The notes beneath the pieces were generated by a model, which saw nothing but the letters and a program-made list of their open reading frames with translations, was not told where the DNA came from and ran no database searches. This document shows positions 32,225 to 39,900 of a stretch of DNA of 40,702 nucleotides, piece after piece. How positions within the stretch are numbered: position 1 is the first letter of the stretch; each line of letters opens with the position of its first letter. A program made the translations under genes and the position numbers. The DNA is from Candidatus Omnitrophota bacterium (lineage in GTDB: Bacteria > Omnitrophota > Omnitrophia > Omnitrophales > JACQLI01), in NCBI GenBank assembly GCA_016179745.1, contig JACPCP010000004.1, forward strand, positions 1 through 40,702. Direction: 5' to 3'.

Positions 32225-33296
32225 CGAAATTCTGGCAAAGCGGCTGGAAGGCGAAAGGCTTTCCGTGGAGGAGACGGTCGAGCTATTTTCCTGCGATTTG
32301 CTGAGGCTTGGCAGGGCGGCCGATCAGCTCACCCGCCGGCTTCACCCGGGTCCGGTCCGCACCTTTATCGTGGACCGCAACGTGAGTTATACGAATGCCT
32401 GCATCGTGGATTGCGATTTCTGCGCCTTCTACCGCCGCCCGGGTGACGTCGAGGCCTATACCCTTTCGATGGAGGAGATCCTCGGAAAAATCAGGGAGCT
32501 CGCAGAAATCGGCGGCACGCAAGTTTTGATCCAGGGCGGGGTCAATCCCAAGCTGCCGCTCGGCTTTTATCTCGACATGATCCGTTCGATCCGGAGAGAG
32601 TTCCCGCAAATTATGATCCATTCCTTTTCGGTCGTGGAGCTGGATTTCCTCGCCAAGAAAGAGCGGATGCCGCTCAAAGAATTACTCCTCCAATTGAAGG
32701 AAGCCGGCCTGAATTCGATTCCGGGCGGCGGGGCGGAGATCTTGGTGGAACGGGTCCGGGACAAGATCAGCGCCAAGAAGATTGATTCCGACGGCTGGAT
32801 CAACTTTATGCGGACGGCCCACGAGGCGGGCCTCCGTTCCACGGGCACGATGGTTTTTGGCCATGTTGAAACCCTCGAAGAAAGGGTTCTGCACCTGGCA
32901 AGATTGCGGGAGCTTCAGGATGAGACGCACGGTTTTCGTGCCTTTATTGGCTGGACGCTATCTCCGAGCGGAACCCCCCGGATGAGCCAGTTCCGTCAGG
33001 CGGGCGGGGAGGATTATCTCAGGACACTGGCCGTGAGCAGGCTCTTTCTCGACAATTTCGAAAATATTCAGTCCGGGTGGCTCACGGAAGGAGTCAAACT
33101 GGGGCAGATTGCGCTGGCTTTCGGCGCCAATGATATGGGCGGCACCCTTCTCGAAGACAAGGTTTTGGAGCCGACCGGGATCAACGCCTCGGGCACCCGG
33201 AAGGACGATTTGATCCGATTGATCCGGGAAGCGGGCTATGTCCCGGCCCAGCGCAACACCAATTACGAAATTCTCAAAGTTTATCATCCCAATTGA
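32211..33296 (+). CDS. mqnC: Cyclic dehypoxanthinyl futalosine synthase (radical SAM)
   Basis: A 361-residue radical SAM enzyme that cyclises dehypoxanthinyl futalosine in the futalosine pathway. The [4Fe-4S] site is Cys64-x3-Cys68-x2-Cys71 in ACIVDCDFCAFYRRPGD, the Tyr-containing form typical of MqnC. TQVLIQGGVNPKLPLGFYLDM, NSIPGGGAEIL, STGTMVFGHVET and NDMGGTLLEDKVL follow, and the C-terminal QRNTNYEIL is characteristic. The ATG at 32211 lies inside mqnA; the frame is open further up but without family similarity. Aminofutalosine synthase (mqnE), the hydrolase (mqnB) and mqnD are not in the window. Confidence 0.94.
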   Translation: MDRFDEILAKRLEGERLSVEETVELFSCDLLRLGRAADQLTRRLHPGPVRTFIVDRNVSYTNACIVDCDFCAFYRRPGDVEAYTLSMEEILGKIRELAEIGGTQVLIQGGVNPKLPLGFYLDMIRSIRREFPQIMIHSFSVVELDFLAKKERMPLKELLLQLKEAGLNSIPGGGAEILVERVRDKISAKKIDSDGWINFMRTAHEAGLRSTGTMVFGHVETLEERVLHLARLRELQDETHGFRAFIGWTLSPSGTPRMSQFRQAGGEDYLRTLAVSRLFLDNFENIQSGWLTEGVKLGQIALAFGANDMGGTLLEDKVLEPTGINASGTRKDDLIRLIREAGYVPAQRNTNYEILKVYHPN

Positions 33297-33970
33297 TGGA
33301 GCTCACCCTGGCCCCGTCCCGTGACAATCTTGCCTCGCCGGCGAAGGAAACGATCCGTGAAATTTTTGATGCCGTGGCCCCCCGTTATGACGGGATCAAC
33401 CGCCTCCTCAGTTTCCATCTGGATGAAGGGTGGCGCTCCCGGGCGGGGGTGGGGACGGGAAAATTTCTGGGCCAGTTCCTCAAAAAACAAACCTGGCGCC
33501 TCGCCGCCGGCATTGATTTTTCCGGTCCGATGCTGGGCCGGGCCCGCCAAAGTCTTCCGGGAGATTGCCGGCTCGTCCAGGCGGATATCCACGACATTCC
33601 CTTCGAAAGCGAAGCCTTCGATCTGGTGGTTTCGAGTTTCACCTTGAGAAGCGTCAAAGACCGCCCTCGTTTCTTCAAGGAAGTTAGGCGGGCCCTCCGA
33701 CCCAGCGGGAAGGCGGCGTTTCTTTGCTTGACCCGTCCCACGTCCGTGCTCGGCCGAATGCTTTACGCCCCCTACTTGAAATTTTATCTTCCTTTCATCG
33801 GCGGACTCATTTCCGAAAACCGGACAGCCTACCAATTTCTTTCCCAGTCGATTCAAAATTTCCCCGCCCCCCCTGAAATCGGGAGAGAGCTCGAATCGGC
33901 CGGGTTTCACACGATTCAAATCCGTCCTTTGACCTTTGGAATTTCTACCCTGATTCAGGCCCGAAAATGA
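33296..33970 (+). CDS. UbiE/MenG-like quinone methyltransferase with shortened motif I
   Basis: A 224-residue SAM methyltransferase of the UbiE/MenG kind, expected to methylate demethylmenaquinone. The conserved start IFDAVAPRYDGINRLLSFHLDEGWRSR is followed almost at once by VGTGKFL and GIDFSGPMLGRARQ. In the family about 15 more residues, with the strand VLDLACG, lie between the WR and GTG. Later motifs (DIPFESEAFDLVVSSFTLRSVKDR, LRPSGKAAFLCLTRP) are normal. The gap is in frame and removes the first beta strand of the SAM site, so activity is doubtful. The ATG overlaps the mqnC stop (TGATG), and its own TGA overlaps ridA (ATGA). A TTG at 33293 is a possible alternative start. Confidence 0.85.
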   Translation: MELTLAPSRDNLASPAKETIREIFDAVAPRYDGINRLLSFHLDEGWRSRAGVGTGKFLGQFLKKQTWRLAAGIDFSGPMLGRARQSLPGDCRLVQADIHDIPFESEAFDLVVSSFTLRSVKDRPRFFKEVRRALRPSGKAAFLCLTRPTSVLGRMLYAPYLKFYLPFIGGLISENRTAYQFLSQSIQNFPAPPEIGRELESAGFHTIQIRPLTFGISTLIQARK

Positions 33971-34428
33971 GCCTGGCGCTTCCGGAAACGCTTCGTCGAT
34001 GGGGGTTGGAACTGCCGCCCATCCCCAAACCCGTTGGCGTCTATCAGCCGGTTGTCCGGGCCGGCGGATTTGTTTTCCTGAGCGGACAAATCTCAAGAGA
34101 TTCAAAAGGAAAGGTTCTGGCCGGGAAAGTGGGAAGCGAATTGACGGTGGAAGAGGGAAAACAAGCCGCCCGGTGGGCGGCGCTTCAAGCCGTCAGCTTG
34201 ATTGACTCCGAGGTGGGTCCGGACCGGCTGGAACAGATTGTCCGGATGGCCGGCTTTGTCCAGTCTGCCCCGGATTTTATTGGACAGAGTGACGTGATGA
34301 ATGCCGCCTCGGAACTTTTAATCGAACTTTTTGGCGAAAAGGGCCGCCACGTTCGGACGTCGGTGGGGGTCCCGAGCCTTCCCTTGAACGCCGCCGTCGA
34401 AATTGAGCTGACTTTGAAAGTCCAATGA
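33967..34428 (+). CDS. RidA family (YjgF/YER057c/UK114) protein
   Basis: A 153-residue protein of the RidA family, longer N-terminal form. Motifs are YQPVVRAGGFVFLSGQISRDSKGKVL, EEGKQAARWAALQAVSLI and RHVRTSVGVPSLPLNAAVEIELTLKV, ending with the usual trimer strand. RidA hydrolyses reactive enamine/imine intermediates from PLP enzymes; not all subfamilies have this activity. The family's key Arg is in the HVRTSVGV segment. Coupled by ATGA on both sides, between the methyltransferase and the CPBP protease. Confidence 0.9.
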   Translation: MSLALPETLRRWGLELPPIPKPVGVYQPVVRAGGFVFLSGQISRDSKGKVLAGKVGSELTVEEGKQAARWAALQAVSLIDSEVGPDRLEQIVRMAGFVQSAPDFIGQSDVMNAASELLIELFGEKGRHVRTSVGVPSLPLNAAVEIELTLKVQ

Positions 34429-35900
34429 GACCCATTACCAAGACGGTTCTCCAGTTTGCGGCCGGGTTTTTGGTGGTTTTGGCGGTGAGCGCCGTCCTGG
34501 CGCCCTGGCTTTACACCTTTCTTCCCTTTAAATTTGATCGCATCTTGCGCCGATTAATTATGATTGGAACGATTGCGCTTTCCCTCTGGCTTTTAAGGGT
34601 CCGTCGGGAGAGCCTGGGCCGAATGGGGCTCGGGTGGGGCCCTTCGGCGAAGCGGCTCTTTGGGACGGGATTTCTTGTGGGGACTTTCCTTGTCGTGCTG
34701 ATCACTCTGGTGCAGTGGGGGCTCGGGGCCCGAATCTGGAGGGTCCACGAGACCGACGGGTGGCATTGGATCGGGCTTTTCTTTAAGGGGTTTGGGGCAG
34801 GGGTTCTCATTGGAACGGTTGAGGAATTTTTCTTTAGGGGTTTTTTGTTTCTCACCCTGAAGGATCTTTGGAATACGAAAGGAAGCCTGGTGGTGACGAG
34901 TTTGATTTACGCCCTGGTCCATTTTTTTCCGAAGCAAAAACCGGTGGTTGGGGCAGAGCCGACCGTCGTGGACAGCCTCCGGATTTTGGGATCGTTCGGG
35001 TCCTCCTTCCGGGGACACCCTGAAATTTGGGCGCCGGTCGCAGGGCTTTTTTTATTCGGTCTTCTGCTTTCTTTCGCTTTTCTTCGGACCCGGTCGCTTT
35101 TCCTTCCGATCGGAATCCACAGCGGCTGTATTTTTGGGTTAAAGATGAACCGGCGGTTTTTCCCGGACTTTTCGGAGAAGATGGGATTTCTGAGCGGCAC
35201 GAAGAATCTCTATGACGGGATGGCGGGCCTGACCGTGCTGGCGCTTTTTGCCGGGATCCTGGGATGGACCCTCCGAGGTCGGTCTGTGGAAAAATCCAAC
35301 CGGCCTGGGAAAAAATGGGGGACGGCCTGCTTTGTTTTCCTCTTCTCTATTTTTTTGCTGTGCCCGCCGCCGGTCTGGGCCAAAAAGCAGGATGCCGGTA
35401 AAAAATTTGTCTATTCCTTTGCGGAAAATCTGGGGACGGCGGAGGCGCTCAGGGTTTCCAAAGAACAAATGTTTCCGGGCGTGTGGAAGGACGAACGATT
35501 TCATTTTGAGGGGCTGCCGGACTCTGCGGATATTCTCGTGGACCGGAAGGCCCTGGTGGAGCGCAAGCCCGAGACCGTGGTGTGGTTTCCGGTGGGGCCG
35601 GAGCAAGATGCCTCGCTGACCTACACCGGGGTCCCGATTGGACGACGGCTTCGCTTCCTGTTTATCCTTTCAGGGGATTGGGATCTCACGAAGAAGGAGA
35701 AGCCTTTGCCGCTCTTGCTGGAGATCTGGATCGGAAAAAAGAAATTGTTTGAAACGCAAATCAGCACTCCGGGCTGGAAGGAAAAGACCCTCGATCTGAC
35801 GCTGCCTTATCTCCTCCAAAGAAGATTCCGGTTTACCGTGAAGGCGAGGACGCTGGGGCCCGAGTGGGACAATCTGATCTTCTTCGGTTATCTGGAGTGA
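34425..35900 (+). CDS. CPBP family intramembrane metalloprotease with extra C-terminal domain
   Basis: A 491-residue protein. The first about 300 residues are a polytopic CPBP (Abi/Rce1-like) protease: the EExxxR motif at Glu133-Glu134 to Arg138 (VEEFFFRGFLFLTL), a second His motif in SLIYALVHFFPK, and a third in PIGIHSGCIFG. After a last membrane span at about residues 305-325 comes a soluble domain of some 165 residues beginning KKQDAGKKFVYSF, rich in beta strands (LRFLFILSGDWDL, LLLEIWIGKKKLF, FRFTVKARTLG). I do not recognise it. The membrane topology would place it outside the cytoplasm. The ATG overlaps the ridA stop. The function may be membrane-protein cleavage. Confidence 0.82.
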   Translation: MRPITKTVLQFAAGFLVVLAVSAVLAPWLYTFLPFKFDRILRRLIMIGTIALSLWLLRVRRESLGRMGLGWGPSAKRLFGTGFLVGTFLVVLITLVQWGLGARIWRVHETDGWHWIGLFFKGFGAGVLIGTVEEFFFRGFLFLTLKDLWNTKGSLVVTSLIYALVHFFPKQKPVVGAEPTVVDSLRILGSFGSSFRGHPEIWAPVAGLFLFGLLLSFAFLRTRSLFLPIGIHSGCIFGLKMNRRFFPDFSEKMGFLSGTKNLYDGMAGLTVLALFAGILGWTLRGRSVEKSNRPGKKWGTACFVFLFSIFLLCPPPVWAKKQDAGKKFVYSFAENLGTAEALRVSKEQMFPGVWKDERFHFEGLPDSADILVDRKALVERKPETVVWFPVGPEQDASLTYTGVPIGRRLRFLFILSGDWDLTKKEKPLPLLLEIWIGKKKLFETQISTPGWKEKTLDLTLPYLLQRRFRFTVKARTLGPEWDNLIFFGYLE

Positions 35901-36844
35901 GGCGATACAAAAATCTTCGTCCCCTGGTCGTGCTCCCGATTCTCTTCTCTTTTTTAAGCGCCTGCCCCGGTCCTCGGAAAAATTTCCCGATCATCGACGC
36001 TCATGTCCACATTCAATCTCTTCGGGAAGCCCCGCCGCTTCTGGGGGCGATGGACCGGCTCGGGATTGAAAAAACCATTCTCCTTGCAAGTCCCGCTGCC
36101 ACCTTCGACCCCCGGTCCGGGGGGTTCCGGGATTATGAGGCCAATAACCGGGCAGTGCTGGAAATCGCAAGGCGATACCCCGATCGCTTTCTCCCCTTCG
36201 TCACCCTCGATCCTCAGGACCCGCTGAAACTGGAGAAATTCAAACAGGATTTGGCCAACGGAGCGCAAGGGTTGAAACTTTACTCCGGCCATCGAATTTT
36301 TCACGAGCGGTCCCTCGACGACCCCGGCATGGAGGAGATCTACGCCTTTTGCGAGAGTTACAAAATCCCGGTCATTTTTCACGTCAACGCCGGATTTTTT
36401 GAGGAGGAATTTCACGCGGTCCTGAGAAAATTTCCACGAATGAAGGTTGTCTGCCCTCATTTTTGTCTCTCCACAATTGCCACGGACCGTTTTGAGCGCC
36501 TGATGGAGAACCATCCGAATCTTTATACCGATTTGAGCTTCGGACCCCGGAAAAACCTGGAGACGGCCCTGGAACGGTTTTCCCGTAATCCGGAGAAATA
36601 TCGGCGGCTCGTCCTGAAGTATCAGGACCGGATTTTGTTCGGCACAGATGCCGTGGTGACCTCTCAGCCGGGAAGAGGCGAGGAGTGGCTCATGGAACTG
36701 GGGCGAATCTACCGAAGCCTTTTAGAAGAAAAGGATTATGACGATATACGTTATGCTCGAGGACGGCGGAAAGGACTGTATCTTCCAGCTCAAATCCTGA
36801 GGAAAATTTACTATAGCAATATATATCAATTTATAGCAAAATGA
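35897..36844 (+). CDS. Amidohydrolase-family lipoprotein
   Basis: A 315-residue amidohydrolase-2 type protein. The GTG start overlaps the CPBP stop (GTGA). The N-terminus is a lipoprotein signal: basic VRRYKNLR, a hydrophobic core, and the lipobox LSAC with Cys23. The metal motif DAHVHIQ is at about residue 36, the second His is in VIFHVNAGF, the third in VVCPHFC, and the catalytic Asp in LFGTDAV. These match metal-dependent hydrolases of the amidohydrolase-2 (ACMSD-like) clan, which are usually cytoplasmic, so membrane anchoring is notable. The substrate is unknown. It ends about 100 bp before the cysteine-rich protein gene. Confidence 0.85.
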   Translation: MRRYKNLRPLVVLPILFSFLSACPGPRKNFPIIDAHVHIQSLREAPPLLGAMDRLGIEKTILLASPAATFDPRSGGFRDYEANNRAVLEIARRYPDRFLPFVTLDPQDPLKLEKFKQDLANGAQGLKLYSGHRIFHERSLDDPGMEEIYAFCESYKIPVIFHVNAGFFEEEFHAVLRKFPRMKVVCPHFCLSTIATDRFERLMENHPNLYTDLSFGPRKNLETALERFSRNPEKYRRLVLKYQDRILFGTDAVVTSQPGRGEEWLMELGRIYRSLLEEKDYDDIRYARGRRKGLYLPAQILRKIYYSNIYQFIAK

Positions 36845-36878
36845 CTTTCACGATTATTTTTTGGACTTCTTTGCGTTT

Positions 36879-36906
36879 TTGACAATCACGGGCTAGACTT
36901 TAGTTT
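36879..36906 (+). promoter_or_regulatory. Promoter of the cysteine-rich protein gene
   Basis: TTGACA (36879-36884), a 16-bp spacer and TAGTTT (36901-36906), the same -10 variant as proposed before 3298. The start site would fall in the hairpin at 36908-36938. Confidence 0.45.
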
Positions 36907-36907
36907 A

Positions 36908-36938
36908 GCCTCAGCAGATAAGCTTTATGTGCTGAGGC
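36908..36938 (+). promoter_or_regulatory. Long hairpin before the cysteine-rich protein gene
   Basis: Outer arms GCCTCAGCA (36908-36916) and TGCTGAGGC (36930-36938) are perfectly complementary. After one G-G mismatch, ATAA and TTAT pair again around a 3-nt GCT loop, for 13 base pairs in all. It is followed by AAAAAGC, not a T-run, on the coding strand, so it is not a typical terminator. It lies 14 nt before the ATG at 36953. It may be an operator next to the -10 or a translational control hairpin. Confidence 0.6.
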
Positions 36939-36952
36939 AAAAAGCGATTTAG

Positions 36953-39900
36953 ATGCCAACGCAACGGAAAATGGAAGAGCCGTTTTGCAAAGGAGCAACC
37001 CTTTTTCTCTTTTTCTGTGCGTTTCTAATAAGTTGGCCTGCCGTAAGTTCTGCCGAGGAAAAAAGTCCCACCGATAAGCGTCAGGCAAAGACTTCCGATG
37101 CGCTGTTTCCCCTCCCTGCTGCCTTGACGACTGATATTGCCGAGGAGGACCTGCTTTCCGCTTTGAAGGCGCTGGAGGCCGAGGAAGTGGAGTGCACCCT
37201 GAGCTCGGATTGCAAGGACAACAACCTTTGCGATGGTGAGGAGATCTGTTCGGGCGGGAAATGCGTTGAAGGCCCACTACTGGATTGTGATGACCGGGAG
37301 CTTTGCACGACCGATAGCTGCAATCCCCTCACGGGCTGCCTCCATCAGAATAACTCCCTCTCCTGTGACGACCAAAATACCTGTTCCTCTGGAGACACCT
37401 GTAGCGGCGGGAAATGCAAGGGAACGAGCACGAAGATTTGTAATGACGGCAATGTCTGCACGACCGACAGCTGCGACGCCCAATCGGGCAACTGCCAGTT
37501 CGTGAATAACAGCCTCAGCTGCGATGACAAAAATTCGTGCACGAGCGCTGATGTATGCGTCAACGGGAAGTGCTCGGGAGCAGGCGTGCAGTGCGTGGAA
37601 GATCAAGTGTGCGACCCTGCGTCCGGCGTCTGCCAGTGCCCCGCCGGTGAATTTTTCTGCGCTCCCCTTGAGAGCTGCGTCCCGAACGGGAGCGCCTGCA
37701 GCTGCAAAAGCGATCTGGCCTGCAGCGATCAGGATGTTTGCAACGGAACGGAGCGATGCGTGTCGGGGCAGTGTGCGAAAGGCACGGCCTTAAGCTGTAA
37801 CGACGGGAATGACTGCACGACCGATAGCTGCAACCCGGCGGCCGGTTGTTCCAATACGGCCCACAGCGAAGTGTGCGATGACCAGAACGCCTGCACGACC
37901 GGTGACGTTTGTTCAGGGAAGGCCTGTTCCGGGACGGCCGTAGTGTGCGCCGGGGGACAGCAGTGCAATACGGGTGATGGAAGCTGCCAGTGTCCCTCGG
38001 GAGAAACCTTCTGCAACGCCCTTAATCGCTGCGTCAAGAATCCCTCAGAGTGTGTCTGTTCTTCAAATAGCGACTGCAATGACGGCGATGTCTGCAATGG
38101 AAACGAGACTTGTGTCAATGCTCAATGCGTAAAAGGAACGGCCTTGAGTTGTGGTGACGGCAATGGCTGCACTACTGATTCCTGTCACCCGACTGCCGGC
38201 TGTCTTCACGAGAATAACAGTTTGTCCTGCAATGATCAGAATACCTGCACTTCCAATGATGTCTGCTCCGGGGGCCAATGCACGGGCAGTGCCACACTGG
38301 ACTGTAGCGACGGCAACGTCTGCACGACCGATGGCTGCGACCCGTCCGGCGGTTGCACCCACACTTCCAACAGCAGCTCTTGCGAGGATGGAAACTACTG
38401 CACGGTGGACGACGCTTGTTCGGGCGGAAGCTGTCAAGCCGGGAGCGCAAGAGATTGCTCGGACAGCGTGGCTTGCACCGACGATTCCTGCGACGAATCA
38501 GCCGATGAGTGCGTCCACGAAGGGGACAATTCGAAGTGCGAAGACGGCAATGCCTGCACGTCCAATCTTTGCACCGCCAGCGGCTGTGGTTTTGAGAGCA
38601 TCGCCAATTGCTGTGAAACCGACAATGACTGTACGGGCGGTCTTTATTGTATTTCCAGTCAGTGCCAAACCTGCCCGAATCCGGTGGTGACCGTGACTGG
38701 CGGGGGATCGGCAAAAGTCGGAGAGTCCGTGACCACCACGGCGACAACCACCTGCCCGAGCGGGACCCCTTCCGGGGAAGAAGAGCGGGAAGCGGCGGCC
38801 GAGCGTTCCTGGATCAATCAGGCCTTTGGATTGAAAACGGCCTGGGCAGAAACAGAGAAAGAGGAAAATTTTAAGATTCAGAACGTTACAGTCCAAAAGG
38901 CAGAGACGAGCCAACGAGGGAATCGGGAAACCATTCAACGGGTCATTCAGAGAACGGATCGGTTTGTTGAAGACCGGGGAAAAAGAGAAGTCATCACGTC
39001 ATCTTCATCGGCCGGCAGGCCCCAGACATCCAGGATCCGGGAGGGTTACGATTTTGACCGTTGCGATATTGCCGATGTGAATATTTCCGGAGACGTCGCA
39101 ACTTACACCTGCCGTCGAGTAGGCACCTGTCAAATCGGAGCCAAGGGTCAGAAGTCGGGCAAGGGTAGCTCGACCCCGGTCACGATCGAGTGCCGGCAGG
39201 GCTGTTCGACCGATGCGGATTGCGATGACGGCAAGTTTTGCACGGAGGGTGACGCCTGCTCCAACGGCGTCTGCGGGCTTCCAACCGATCGTGACTGTGA
39301 CGACAGCGACAATTGCACAGCCGATTCTTGCAACGAAAATTCAGATCAATGTGATCATGCGCCCGTGCAGTGCGATCTGGGGCGGGTCTGTCTTCCTTCA
39401 GAGGGCATCTGCGGTTGCCCTGATGGGACCGGGTTCTGCGTGGCGACGCAAGACTGCCGGCCTTCTCAGGAGTGCGCAGGCGTGCCCGTGTCTTGCGAGA
39501 ACAACAGGGATTGCTTTGATGGAAATGACTGCACGGATGATAAGTGCGAGGATGACCGCTGTGTCCACTCCTTCAACACGGCTTCGTGCAGCGACGGAAA
39601 ATTTTGCACGGAGGGGGATCGATGTGACAAAGGTCAATGCCAATCGGGCGCTGACCGGGATTGCTCGGACCGTGTTGTTTGCACCGAGGATTCTTGCGAT
39701 GAAACGGCGAATCAATGTCTGCACCGCCAGGAGGACAAACTTTGCCTCGCCGGACAGCGTTGTGATCAAGACCGGGGCTGTGTGTGCGAGCCGGGACAGG
39801 TTTTATGCGAAAAGATAGGACGTTGCCAAAAACCGAACGTTCCCTGTGAATGCGCAAGTGAGGCGGACTGCAGCGATGGGAATGCGTGCACCGACGACCG

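Noticed and set aside
36908-36945. Rho-independent terminator after the amidohydrolase gene
   Set aside because: The stem is strong but is followed by A residues, not T, on the plus strand, and lacks a T-run on the minus strand too.
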